64,000 nt of DNA, taken from positions 87,412,983-87,476,982 of the forward strand of contig CP136061.1 in assembly GCA_032622095.1 (NCBI GenBank), in the 5' to 3' direction. The notes beneath the pieces are model-generated. The model did not search any database. It worked only from the letters and a program-made list of their open reading frames with translations, and was not told the origin of the DNA. Position numbers and translations under genes: made by a program. Shown piece by piece: positions 11,311 through 22,250 of the stretch (position 1 is its first letter; the number at the start of each line of letters is the position of its first letter). Source of the stretch: Siphonodentalium dalli. Its lineage: Eukaryota; Mollusca; Scaphopoda; Gadilida; Siphonodentaliidae.

Positions 11311-11590
11311 GAAATACGTGATATTCATGTTATATAATTATGTGTATTTTACATGCATTATAGATATTGACTATTTTAATATGCTGCATTATATTCATGT
11401 TATATAATTATGTGTATTTTACATGCATTATAGATATTGACTATTTTAATATGCTGCATGATATTCACACTGAACCGAAATACGTTTTCCTGTCTTTCTA
11501 GATATAACTTCGCTGCTACAATTCGTAGTTGTTATTCTATAAATCATTTATGTTTGTTCGAGTGAAACGAGTTAAACATAAATAATGAAA
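11311..11590. repeat. Dispersed repeat with a 70-bp internal tandem duplication
   Basis: Two copies of a 70-bp unit containing TTATGTGTATTTTACATGC lie at about 11326-11459. The following CGTTTTCCTGTCTTTCTAGA segment (11475-11590) is also present at 45305-45420. The first half resembles 41440-41495, so the same repeat appears to be split there by the 41.5-45.1 kb array. Confidence 0.7.
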
Positions 11591-12002
11591 ATTTGAACGT
11601 GGTGTGTCACAACGAGCGAACTTAACCGAGTCTTTTATCTTACTTGAATCATTTACAACACAATGATACGCGCATTGTGATCAATGAACGATACCACAAG
11701 CCCGTTGCGTGAACACCATATGAGTTGTTTGAATCGCACAATCATGGTTCTATATATATATTTATTACAGGATTCCACTCTTATTCCATTCAATAAACCC
11801 ATTCTATAAATTGTGATATTAAACGTTCGTTTAATAACAATAACAGGAAATAGTGCCAGGTGACCTTTGACGTCCGGGTTGTCGTCCGTACGCTACGTCT
11901 CAAAATACTATGGCTTCCAACATTTTTCCAACAAACTATAATGAATGAAGAGTTTGAAAAGTTATGTCATTAAATATACGGCGTTAAGTACGCCAAAGAG
12001 TC

Positions 12003-12134
12003 TTTATTTATCTGGGACTATTTCTTTACGCGGGCAAACAACGCATAGTTAAGCGAAACGTCATCGCTAATTATTTATTTGGGACTATTTCTTTACGCGG
12101 GCAAACAGCACTTAGTTAAGCGAAACGTCATCGC
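12003..12134. repeat. Tandem duplication, 67-bp period, two copies
   Basis: TTTACGCGGGCAAACA recurs at 12024 and 12091, with GTTAAGCGAAACGTCATCGC closing each copy. There are small differences between copies. Confidence 0.8.
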
Positions 12135-12149
12135 ATGTCTTACATAAGC

Positions 12150-12843
12150 CAATGTTCGGTATTCGACGGATTTCGGTATTCGAATATTCGGTTCGAATAA
12201 CGAGCGAATATTCGAATAGTATTCGAATATTTAGATAAATTATAAAATTATATAGATAACATATTTTAGAACCAATTTATTATTTAATGAAATAGCATAT
12301 TTATCCATGCACATGCTATACGAAAAAAAAAAGAGAGAAAAAAAGTTTATCTGTTTATGAAGTTCAAGTAGTCAATGTCCCATGCACGGTTCCACAAGTT
12401 GGTCGTAGTGCCACAATAACTAAGAACATGATCTGGATTGAGCTTGCAGGTTGTCTTTTTAGTTTTGGCATCCAACGTGAAGTAAGTCCATATATCTGAT
12501 TTCTTCTAATTTGACGCCATGTTATACACACAAGTGACAACGCGCAAACAAAACAAAACGATACCTATGACCACATGCAAGCACGGTCTGGTTTACACCT
12601 AGCCAATAAAATTATTTCTATGTCATGACGCCAATCAAATCAGAACGTTACAGTTACGTCATATTAATTCGTTTATGGTCAGTGGAAAATAGACTATACT
12701 TTTAACAGACCCTCAGACTAATAACAAACCAGGAAACAATTACCCGGAGATTATTCTCGAATATTCGAATAGTCAAATAATTATTCGAATATTCGAATAT
12801 TTATTTTTACGAGCGAATATTCGAACATTCGGACCGAACACTA
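12150..12843. mobile_element. hAT-type non-autonomous element, copy 1 (partner at 53729-54835)
   Basis: Ends are inverted repeats built on TGTTCGGT and clustered ATTCGAATATTCG motifs. The interior is closely similar to the copy at 53729-54835 (for example TTTTGGCATCCAACGTGAAG). That copy has a perfect 8-bp target duplication. Here the flanks no longer match. The element lacks the nested insertion and a variable segment found in the other copy. No transposase frame. Confidence 0.8.
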
Positions 12844-12850
12844 CATCTCG

Positions 12851-12974
12851 TCCCCATGCAGTTTATAGCTGAATTTACAAAACTCGTCCAGTAAATTAGG
12901 TCTGGACCTCGCCAAAGGCTCGGTCCAGACCTAATTTACTGGACCAGTTTTGTAAATTCCGTTATAAACTGGGG
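12851..12974. repeat. Foldback sequence with about 50-bp arms
   Basis: Left arm CAGTTTATA...GGTCTGGACC and right arm GGTCCAGACC...TATAAACTG pair with few mismatches around a short CGCCAAAGGCTC loop. Likely a small palindromic mobile element. Confidence 0.8.
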
Positions 12975-13321
12975 ACTCGTTATATATCCTCTCTATATAG
13001 GATAGGGTAAAGTATCCGTAAAGTAGATCTGCAGAAATCTCCTGATGCCGGCGGATTTTATCCAATATATATGGGGGTGCGTTTCGTGTCATTACTCGGT
13101 GTGTGAGGCGTAACTTGTTCCATCCTCGACGTCGTGAGAAGGTGTTCCATCCGAGTTCACGTAGTAAATTTACGTTTGAGACAGATTTGGTAAGGCCACC
13201 AACAATTCGTGCTGCATCATAATGTTACCATCATAAGGTTACCATCGATTCCGTATTGTTTCAGTTTCCCTCTTATTTGGAATGTTGTCCAGAAAACAAT
13301 GAGATGGAGCATATTACCATG

Positions 13322-14180
13322 CAGGGACGTGGCTAGAGGGTTTCCGTTGGGGGTGGGGGGGGGGGGGTGTCCACATTGGGGAATTCCAACTGCACCCCCC
13401 TTGAATCAGAATCAGACCAAGCACAAGTTTTGCATAATTCCATTTGCACCCCCCTCCTTGCACATCAGTGCTCAGGCCTAATATCCTGAAGATATTTTAG
13501 CCTGAAAAATTGCATAAATCCTAACATCCAGTGGTCTCACTCCAGACAAATGCACACGGCTATACAAGGAAGAGACCAGGGCACACCGGGCTGACCGTGG
13601 TTGTTCGGCCCGGTTTGAGAACATTTTGAAAACTATACAAGAAAATCGCAAATCCTAGCATCTAGACTTGCCTCAACTGAAGCTTTCCTAGTGTTGGAAA
13701 TTTCAAACCTCATACTCTCCCTCAGGTTGGAAAATTCTCCAACTGATGACCATTTCAGTCCACAAGTTTGACCAAACGCAGTAAAATGTTGTTTGGTTAA
13801 ACTAATTAGTAGTTTTGTATTGGCCACGGGGGAGGGACATTGACACACCGGCGCGACTATTGTTCGGCCCGGTGTGCGAAAATTTTGAAATCTGAACAAG
13901 AAAATCGCAAAATCCTAGCATCTATAGACTAGCCTCAAGCTTTCCTAGAGTTGGAAATTTCAAACCTGACACCCCCACTTAGGTTGGAAATGTTTTGACT
14001 GGCCACGGACAAGGACACAAGCTTTCCATGTGTTAGAAATTTCCAACCTGTCACCTCCCCTCCCCTCCCCTAAGGTTGGAAAATTTCCAACTGATGACAA
14101 TTTCAATCCAAAATTTTGACAAAAAAAATGGGAAAATATGCAAATATTGACACCCCACCCCCCCCGTCGCCACGTCTCTG
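13322..14180. mobile_element. hAT-type element with G-rich subterminal region (859 bp)
   Basis: Ends CAGGGACGTGGC and GCCACGTCTCTG are inverted repeats, and CATATTAC flanks both sides (13310-13317 and 14181-14188) as an 8-bp duplication. Four extra bases (CATG) lie between the left duplication and the CAGGG end. G- and C-homopolymer runs sit near both ends. The interior contains two to three diverged copies of a 230-bp segment with AATCGCAAATCCTAGCATCT. No transposase. Related G-run elements lie at 20455 and 42847. Confidence 0.75.
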
Positions 14181-14287
14181 CATATTACACGAACACGAGA
14201 GTATGCAAAGCCCTTATACGGGACGACTTGACCAGGGATAGTCACGTGACTATACAATGTGCATTGTTCTGATGTAATCCTTTTCAG

Positions 14288-14524
14288 ATTCTATTGCTAC
14301 AGCCAATGTAGCAGGATGGAAAACAACGTACTCCAGTATACCCCTTGACGCGAATTCTATTAGCAGTAATGCTGTAGATGAAATCAGAAATGGAATACAT
14401 GCCGATGGTTCATGCTTCCACACAGCACTAACCGATCCCCATCAGACTTGGTATTGGCAAGTCGATCTACAATCACAGTACAGAGTATACAGCATCGTGA
14501 TCTACAATCGTGCTGACTGCTGTG
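14288..14524 (+). CDS. Gene A exon: first part of fucolectin (FTP) domain
   Basis: The acceptor TTTTCAG ends at 14287, and the donor GTAAGT starts at 14525. The exon is 237 bases, phase 1 at both ends. The translation has the FTP hallmarks in order: N-terminal strand TANVAGWKTTYSS, SSNAVDEIRNG (usually AVDGN), SCFHTAL, WYWQVDLQSQYRVYSIVIYN and RADCC. In known fucolectins the His of this region and the RxDxxxxR set contact fucose, and the two adjacent Cys form the vicinal disulphide. Here RADCC plus GYR from the next exon keeps RxDxxxxR. His to Arg spacing is 29 residues rather than the usual 24, because the loop before WYWQVDL is longer. A secreted carbohydrate-binding role is inferred. Confidence 0.88.
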
Positions 14525-14766
14525 GTAAGTGTGCATTCTATATATACCGTGTCCACGACGAAGGTGGGCTAGGTGACAAAATATTAAGCTGAGAATTATT
14601 TGCGTGATTATATGCATGCAATTTATCATACGCCCTTTAAATCACCTATCCCATGACATGCCCCTGGCCATGTAACCAAGGTGTACTAATTTTCCTTGAT
14701 ATATTCTAAGCTAATAAGGAACGCTCTGTTTTGCTTATATATGCCCTTTTAATTCGTTATCGCAGT

Positions 14767-15055
14767 GATAACCTTTGGGAAACGCGTTATATCAGTAAAA
14801 TATCGCATTGATAACCTTTGGGAAACGCGTTATATCAGTAAAATATCGCATTGATAACCTTTGGGAAACGCGTTATATTAGTAAAATATCGCATTGATAA
14901 CCTTTGGGAAACGCGCTGTATCAGTAAAGTATCGCATTGATAACCTTTGGGAAACGCGTTATATCGGTAAAATATCGCCTTGATAACCTTTGGGAAACGC
15001 GTTATATCAGTAAAATATCGCATTGATAACCTTTGGGAAACGCGTTATATCTCAG
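14767..15055. repeat. Minisatellite, seven copies of a 43-bp unit
   Basis: GATAACCTTTGGGAAACGCG recurs at 14767, 14810, 14853, 14896, 14939, 14982 and 15025, exactly 43 bp apart, with a few point changes. It lies in the intron between the FTP exons. Confidence 0.93.
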
Positions 15056-15164
15056 GTCGTCTTGTATTGATTGACCTGAAATTGTGCGTGTCTTATATTC
15101 TAAAAGGTGCCTTATATGACATGGTCATAATTTGGGCGCAATCGGACATGGAGTGATATTTATT

Positions 15165-15395
15165 TAATCACACACACACACCATCCGTTACACACACACC
15201 ACACACACACACCATCCGTCACACACACCATCCATCACACACACACACACGCACACCCCACACACACACCCTCCCTCACACACACACACCCTCCCTCACA
15301 CACACACACACCCTCACACCCTCACACACACACACACACACACACACCCTCACACACACCCTCACACACACTATCCGTCACACACACACACACAT
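15165..15395. repeat. CA-rich microsatellite tract with CCATCCGT and CCCTC interruptions
   Basis: Long runs of CA dinucleotides, broken at intervals by CATCCGT and CCCTC. Strand-asymmetric, purine-pyrimidine alternating sequence. Confidence 0.9.
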
Positions 15396-16038
15396 ACCAG
15401 TCTAATCATCCTAGTGAGGTTTCGATCTTTGAATCTGCATACCGAGGTCGGCCTCTTCAAGTATGGTTAGAATCAATTTGGGAAGTTTTCGAAGTATCGA
15501 AGTTTGACTATTTGACGGGGGACACAAGGGGATCTCAGTGCCGGCGTCTCGTGGCTTTTAATAACAAATATATGCCATGCCATCATTGCGAGGTAAATGC
15601 ATGCATTCATTATAAGGCGCGACATACTGATGTAGTTCCTAATAAGGAGCGACAAGCCAAGGTAAAACACACGGACTTGCAATTGGTGTACACACTGAGG
15701 TACAAACACCCATGTGTTAAACTTTCAACATGCGGAAGTATAAACACGACTACCCAAACCATTGACAACAAATCAAGACCGAAGTCGGAACAAAACCCTA
15801 CAGCTTGTGAGAATTCAAACGGCTATCCCGCACAACTTAGGCCTCATCTTCTGGGAAGTATAAAATTGTATCAAATTAACATTGGTTTTAGTTACTTTTT
15901 CCCTTCTGGGAAGTTTCTATATCCCCTAATTTGCAGAAGATAAAATACATAGTCGAGGTGCCCAATGGGTGAACATCACCGACTTCAACTGGGAACTTCA
16001 ATCTGATCCTAGGTCTACCATAGCAGTTGATGGCCTAA
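15396..16038. other. Intron; weak alternative exon at 15937
   Basis: TTTGCAG at 15930-15936 is a good acceptor. The frame that would follow a phase-1 donor is open for about 60 codons to a TGA at 16124, but most of its end is the arm of a perfect hairpin. It does not continue the FTP fold, and the direct join 14524 to 20197 does. I treat it as a decoy. Confidence 0.4.
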
Positions 16039-16119
16039 GCAGAATGAGGTCCCCAGAGGGTGAATTTAGTGATGCTATCCCGCTTTCACTAAATTCACCC
16101 TCTGGGGACCTCATTCTGC
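16039..16119. repeat. Perfect inverted repeat, 34-bp arms, 13-bp loop
   Basis: Arms 16039-16072 and 16086-16119 are exact reverse complements beginning GCAGAATGAGGTCCCC. The loop is TGCTATCCCGCTT. A transcript of either strand would form a 34-bp RNA hairpin. Confidence 0.95.
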
Positions 16120-16579
16120 ATAAATGACAGACACGCTATTTGCAGGATTGAAAGTCTCCTTCAATAAGATAACTTGAAGATACACGTATGTGTTTATGTA
16201 CCATTTGTGGGGAGCGGAGGTCCATTTACGTTGTCCAGAACTTGTCATCCAATCCATTATATGTAACATATTCTGTATACATTATTCTAAATTATTCAAC
16301 ACTCAAATGTAGTTGTTGGTTTCTATATTATCTGCTTCGTAGAACCAGGTAACCAGATCTTTACTGTTTGACTGGCAGCTGAGTACGAAGTAATTGTACA
16401 AATAACAGATAAGCCGGGATGCAAAAATAGAACGCTGTTCATCGAGATATTTTTGTACCGTTTTCAGGCAAATTTAACAAATAAATGTTATGTTATATGT
16501 GCAATAGTCCCATATACTCATTAATTTTATTTTATAGTTAGTGGGTGGCTTGAGATCACGCCCCGTATTAACATAATGC
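16120..16579. other. Intron, nothing identified
   Basis: AT-rich intron sequence with no recognised element. Confidence 0.45.
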
Positions 16580-17075
16580 TTTACAATTCAATTCAATTCA
16601 ATTTATTAGATACTCTCATCGTATAACAATACATATTGAGAAGAAATTTGTTAGTGCATGCAGTTCACAATGATATGTATGAATATATGAATATATTGGG
16701 AATTAAACGGGGTATTTGTGTATTCATTAGAAAGGTTGGCGTAATTTGGCAGCCATGTGCATAGATTTCGTCAGAGGATGGGGTGGAGGGGGGGGGGGGG
16801 TAACACGTTGTTAAGCCTCATGTGTGGTATATCTCACGCTGGGCCTTTTTGATAAATATTGATAGTTTTTTCATAGATTTCCTACCGCTAGAGTTAAAAA
16901 AAATAGTACATGAAGTTTTATTACGTTAGGTCGACTGTAGTAGTACGGTTTGATATATTTTAATCTCAGATCTCTTAACTGCGGGCAGATGCGAATGGTG
17001 TGGTATTCGTCACCTAGCGCTTCCATACATAAGGTGCATTTCCTATCGGAATACGGGGTATTAATCCACGAACAG
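16580..17075 (-). pseudogene. LINE 3' end fragment, minus strand
   Basis: On the minus strand, the frame ending near 16871 reads SDRKCTLCMEALGDEYHTIR, then ICPQLRDLRLKYIKPYYYSR and PNVIKLHVLF. This is the CxLC...GDExHxxxxCP zinc-like tail of LINE ORF2 proteins, followed by the common YIKPYYYxRPN motif. Downstream on the same strand the sequence ends ATCTAATAAATTGAATTGAA with a short ATTGA repeat (16580-16602), which is a typical LINE 3' tail. It is 5'-truncated and fossil. A G run at 16789-16801 interrupts the 3' untranslated part. Confidence 0.75.
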
Positions 17076-17206
17076 TACCCACCCACCACCCCATCCCGCC
17101 ACCCATAGTATCTTATGCGCCGCAGGCGCTCGTATATAGGTAGTACCCACCACCACCCCATCCCGCTACCCATAGTATCTTATGCGCCGCAGGCGCTCGT
17201 ATATAG
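17074..17206. repeat. Tandem duplication, about 67-bp period, two copies
   Basis: Two copies of GTACCCACC...CTCGTATATAGGTA, each containing ATGCGCCGCAGGCGCTCG, end at 17140 and 17207. They lie just 5' of the LINE fragment. Confidence 0.85.
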
Positions 17207-17443
17207 GTATGTAGGAAAATCAAATCTACCCCAGCCAGACAACAACTCGGTTTGACCGGAAACCGAAAAAAACACCGGAGCATACAATTCACGAGAAGGT
17301 GCTTGGTAACTTAGTTTAGATTATTATGACTAAAATGGTCATTGTCTACCGGTCCAGTAGAACGCAGATTTGTACCTCGTGATGTCATGACATGTACAAA
17401 CATGTATATTGGTGATCGCAACGCTTTGTATGCACTTTAAAAA

Positions 17444-17773
17444 ATGACAACTAGTCATTACCTCGACTTTGAAAAAGATGCAAATGAGATGAGTGAGATA
17501 CCAGCATATAACTGTTTTCTGATACCATTGGAGGAGAAATTGTTTAATACATGGGATAGTTCTGCAGTAAAAATTTGCCAGATAAGCGATCGCAGGGTAG
17601 AATTCGGCATTCGACTGGTAGACACTGACATAGTCGGCATTATTAAGAGGGTTAATGGGGTCAATATCACATGTAAACCAAGACAGTGGTTATCCAAAAT
17701 TGTTTTAGGTGGATTGTACTACTCATGTATATATGATTTGGATATTAAGGTTAATCCATATTCTATAAAATGA
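17444..17773 (+). CDS. Unrecognised 109-codon open frame inside gene A intron
   Basis: ATG to TGA with non-repetitive, coding-like composition (charged and hydrophobic residues mixed, for example MTTSHYLDFEKDANEMSEIP at the start). An AATAAA lies 40 bases after the stop (17814-17819). No domain, signal peptide or cysteine pattern recognised. It could be a single-exon gene, a fragment of a mobile-element ORF or chance. The length is only modestly above random expectation in AT-rich DNA. Confidence 0.25.
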   Translation: MTTSHYLDFEKDANEMSEIPAYNCFLIPLEEKLFNTWDSSAVKICQISDRRVEFGIRLVDTDIVGIIKRVNGVNITCKPRQWLSKIVLGGLYYSCIYDLDIKVNPYSIK

Positions 17774-17819
17774 GAGAACATTGAAGTTGTGAGTCTGAAA
17801 ATACATATTTGGAAATAAA

Positions 17820-20196
17820 TTACATGCAAATTTTTTACGACAACCCCCTCTAAATGACGCCTAGGTACCCCCCACCCCCGGTACGTTGTGTCCCGCAGTT
17901 TTTTCCGCGTTGATTATTGTTTCATATTAAAACACATTATACCTTTAGTGGAGGTATATTAAGAACTTTAAGGGCATGTTATATAGAACAATCCCGAAAT
18001 AATAATTCGCCATCGAGTGGCAACACAAAGGATCGTAGTTCTGAATATGAACATCAGATCAGGAAGCAGTAAATTATATGAAAGAATGTTTGTAGGAGCT
18101 GGTGATAGTAAACTTTTATGTATCAAGATCCATGTTTTCTGAGATTTTGTTTATATGGTTTCCTCTTGCTCATTTTTCCGATATTCAAATTTGGAGTCAG
18201 TTTCCAGAAACATGAGTGAAATCCAGTGACATTCATTGACATATTCAATGTAACGCTATTATTTCAACACTAAGCGTTTTAGGGTAAACGAACATTATTT
18301 TACTATTTATACACAAAAACTTTAAAAATGGACAAAAAGGCCCCAAAATCGCATTTTTTTTTAGAAAAAAGTTAATACTGAGGATTAATTGGGCCATAAG
18401 TTGATTTTCTACACACTGTTTTTTGGAAATTCCTTCACAGTGTGTTTAACCATGTGTACTATTATTATTATGAGAAATACAGGGAATATGGATTTATATT
18501 TATTGCACCCAGGGCCGATAAGGTTCGGGGTGATTTATGTGGTTCTTTGATCCTGTCATCCGGCAGACGTTCCGGTTTTTCGGTACGATTCGTTCCGTAT
18601 CGGACGAACTTAAAGTCCGCATTTTACATCCGCCCGGAATGGTGCCTCCTTCCGGTAACTGAAAAAGCAATTCACTCTTGAATTATACGCATCGCGCTCC
18701 CTCCCTCCCCCCTTGGAGCTCTATGCCCCGCTTTGTTCGGCGGCCCGAGTGGCACGCCATATTCATTGTTCTGTGATGCCTGTTTTGTTTTGGGCCTAGG
18801 GCCCTGTGTGTTTGCATCTCGTTGCTGCTGTTTGTTTTCCCTTTCAGGTGCTGTGTCATCAGTGCCATTGATCCAGCTTTGGTGCGTCCTGCAGGGGTAA
18901 CTTTGGTGTTACACGCCCATACCACGGTGCTTAGCCATAGGGAGTTGGGCTGTCCAGTGGTCTCTACTGCCATTCCTGCGTCGCACTCGTTGGGCTTCTC
19001 CCTGGTGGCCGTGTGTGCTTATTGCTTAGGGCGCCTCATAGCAATTCTTGGGCGCCGGGTCCGAATCGTACCTTAGCTCGTCGGGCCATGCTCATGCCTG
19101 CGCTGTACAGCAGTATTTCTTCAGCGTTCTCTGCTTCGGCTTCTCGTCAGAGCGAAGGCTCTGCTTAATTGGTCTTCCATGCGTATGGGCTATCTGCAGG
19201 ACAAGCTTATAATGTTACATTAAAGCTGAGATCATACCCCACTCATGTGTTGTCGTTTAAATATTCCATGCAGTAGTGGCAGGGCTGTCACTGGTGGGGG
19301 TAGTGTCTCTTGGATCTGAGTGATCACATAATGAGTTGAATGACCTCAAATATGCTATTTCATTGCGCTTTTGTTATTCTCACAAAAGGTAAATTTGATG
19401 CGTGTTTGATGCTATTTCATCACGCCGGTTCTCCATCACAGGCAAATTTGGCTGTCCATACAATGGAAGACACAATTTGTTTAAGAATATTTTTGTCTTC
19501 TCAATCATAGATGCATAAAGAAATCATTTTTGTTTGTGCACAATCTAGAGAAGACATTAATAAAACAAGAAGAATTCCTTCATTTTCTTTAGTTTTCAAA
19601 ATACAAGACCATAAAAAATGGATTTTAGCCAATTTTGTGAAATTGCGGCTCTGAAATTAGATAAACTCCCAAATTTTGAGGCAAATAACTCGAAAAATAC
19701 TGAACGTATCTGGGAAAAGTCAGGGTCCGTATCAGCCGCATACCCTTGACAAATATAATTTTTTGATAAATATTGTTGAAAAGCCATAAAATGAGTATTT
19801 TACCGAATTTGGACAAATTTATTTCACAAAATTCATCAATTTCGCTTTTCTTGATTCTTTTTATTTTAGTATGTTGCTTGTGATGGGTTAGTGTATTTAT
19901 TCCCCCTGAGAAACGTTTGTTGCAATTAGTTTGAGGGGAAACCACAAATGCACTGGACTTTTAATATAATACTAAAATTCCGGTGTTGCCATCGATATAA
20001 TTGCTCCAAGCTCTTACGTCTCTGCGCGTGGCGGTAATACACGTGTGTCTTGCTAAATCATGAGGCCGAATGTAGGGGCTAATTGTGTGATAAATATATA
20101 TAATAAATTTATAAAACTTTCCAAATATACGTGATTAAATCTTGTAGAATAGTTCACGGGGGATCTGATGCATTTCTTTTCTGGTTATCTTTGTAG
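17820..20196. other. Intron between the FTP exons, unassigned
   Basis: 18.5-19.2 kb is distinctly more GC-rich than its surroundings and open in several frames, which suggests an old inserted or processed sequence. No domain could be recognised. The remainder is AT-rich. Confidence 0.4.
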
Positions 20197-20414
20197 GCTA
20201 TCGATTAAGGAATTTTGAGATAACCATGAGCAATGAGACAACTATGACAAATCCTGTTGGCTGTGGATCTTACCCGGGAATAGCTGTAAACGGCCAAAAG
20301 ATCGGAATTTCCTGTCAATCTGGAACAATCGCCTCCAACATTGCGATAAGACAACCAAGAACCGACGTATGGCATTTCTGTGAATTCGAAGTATACGGCG
20401 TGCTGATGCCGTAA
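20197..20414 (+). CDS. Gene A exon: second part of FTP domain, probable end of gene
   Basis: The acceptor TTTGTAG ends at 20196. Two bases complete the Gly codon of DCCG, then the frame reads YRLRNFEITMSNETTM, NPVGCGSYPG, ISCQSGTIASNIAIRQ and WHFCEFEVYGVLMP before TAA at 20412-20414. RLRNFEI, the mid-domain GCG, the ISC with its partner cysteine FCEFEVYG, and the final EVYG strand are the normal C-terminal half of an FTP domain. The join preserves the fold exactly. The last codons overlap a perfect GTAAGT (20411-20416), so an alternative splice to a further exon is possible. A polyadenylation candidate AATAAA lies at 21281. Confidence 0.86.
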
Positions 20415-20452
20415 GTCGACGATGGGGTCAAATGCAAACCAGTTTGATAAAC

Positions 20453-20700
20453 AGGGACGTAGCGATAGGATGGGCGTGGAGATTGCAGGGGGCTTTGGTT
20501 AAAATGTTCAACAGTTGGAAATCACATGCTTGACGCAACACCAGTAGGAAATTTTACACCAGATATACGTTGAAATTCTCATTATTTGATATTCCAACTA
20601 GTAATTTGTTGTTTTAGATCAACCGTAGTATATTTTTCTGCTTTTGGTCGGGGGGGGGGGGGGGCGGGGGTAGTAAAAGATTTGCAGGAAGGTATGCCGT
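20453..20700. repeat. G-run repeat related to the 13322 hAT-type family
   Basis: Starts AACAGGGACGTAGCGATAG, like the CAGGGACGTGGC end at 13322, and has a G-rich run at 20650-20671. No matching right end or target duplication found. Confidence 0.4.
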
Positions 20701-20934
20701 TTTTTGCATCTGACATTTTCGGGGACCCAACACCCCCAAACCTGCAAAAAAAATAATTTTGACTCCCAATTTTTTTACACCCACCCCCCAAATTTCACTT
20801 AAATTGGGCTAAAATCGCATAAAACTCTACTGATATCACTCATATGACTGGGAATGATCTCAATTAGTTCAAATAACAGTTTAACCTGTTTTAGAAGCTG
20901 TTTTAATTAAAAAAAAATGTTTTATAAATTGCTG

Positions 20935-21490
20935 ATCATCTGTAAACCTAGGTCATTGTGCAGAATACACAAAATTTCACAATTTCTAACTATTTCCTGA
21001 TTAGTCTGTCAAACAGCCCATTATCTAACATATTGGTCCATGATTTTTTCCATTGATAGTCACATTAATGTTTGAGACAGTTGCTCGCTCTTTTTCCATG
21101 CACACAATGATCTAGGCATCAGTTACATCAGGACAAGTTTACTTATATATGCAAACGTAGGTGATTGTACAGGATACAGACAATTCCATAATTTCTAACC
21201 ATTTCCCAATTAGTCTGTCAACCAGCCCATTATCTAGCATTATGCCTTAACACTTTTGCTACTGGAGCAACCTATGTTATAATAAATGACAAACAGTCAC
21301 TATGCCAGACTTGGATATTTTAGGTGTTGGGAGAGTAACAGATCATATGAGTTCATAGACATGCAAATATTTCTCTGATTGGCTTGATGCACTGATGAAC
21401 AGTGTGGTGACAGTTATATTCTAGCCATTGATAGTCACATTAATGTTTGAGACAGTTGCTCGTTCTTTTTCCATGCACACAATGATCTTA
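20935..21490. repeat. Diverged direct repeats
   Basis: The phrase TTAGTCTGTCAA(A/C)CAGCCCATTATCTA occurs at about 21001 and 21212. The phrase GATAGTCACATTAATGTTTG, followed by AGACAGTTGCTCG, occurs at about 21055 and 21430. Two interleaved old duplications. Confidence 0.75.
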
Positions 21491-21559
21491 AACTGTTATA
21501 ACGGTTTACTTAAACTAGAGTTTGGCAGATTAATCTTGAGAACAGTGATGAAAATAACT

Positions 21560-21800
21560 GATATTCGACAAGGGGCCGAGAAATGACACGGTTGCCCTAT
21601 TGGCAACCATGTGAATGGCGGTCATTTTGTATTAGGGCGGGGTGTGTGGGTGTATTTAACGGGTGTCTTGGTGTCCCCCAACAACACAGATTTGTTTGAC
21701 CGAAATAGGCCAAGGACCGAGAAATAACATGGGTACCCTATTTTCTTCGGGCGGCGGCCATTTAGGATCGGGGTGGGTGTGTGAATATATGTCTACACAA
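21560..21800. repeat. Two-copy diverged tandem repeat
   Basis: CCGAGAAATGACACGG...GGCGGGGTGTGTGGG and CCGAGAAATAACATGG...GGGGTGGGTGTGTG are two aligned halves of about 140 bp. Confidence 0.6.
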
Positions 21801-22250
21801 ATCCCAATCGGAAGAGATCGACTCTCATTTTATTCTTGAATGGTAACACAATTGTTCCTGGAAGTACAGTGTTATTGCTGTTCCATATTTACGTTCCATA
21901 CGCATCTCGTTGACGTAAAATGACGTACATGACGTTCGCCTCAACCATGCATCTGGAACTATTTAAATAAAAGAATCATCACACATGACAAACACGCCCT
22001 GTATGAGCCTAAATAAACCTTCTAATCCTGTATTTTTAATGCACGGATTCTAGGACGCGAAGCGTTTAATAAACACAGAACGACACGATGTGTAAAACGA
22101 TGTGTAAATGGGTTTGTCGATACAGCACTCGTGTTGTCGCGGAAGGATAGAACTCGAGGCACAAGTGTAAGGGGACGAATGGATTTCACTGTTGATATCT
22201 GCAAGAATGTTTGTTATGAACTTTTTATCCACACGCAATAAACACTTTCT
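21801..22250. other. No feature identified
   Basis: Single-copy-looking sequence; nothing supportable. Confidence 0.45.

Noticed and set aside
15937-16126. Possible alternative exon after the TTTGCAG acceptor with matching phase
   Set aside because: It does not continue the FTP fold, its end lies in a perfect hairpin, and the direct join to 20197 completes the domain. It could be revived only by transcript evidence.
18442-19076. Open frames of about 80-96 codons in the GC-richer 18.4-19.1 kb segment
   Set aside because: Overlapping on both strands, no domain recognised, no splice signals consistent with gene A.
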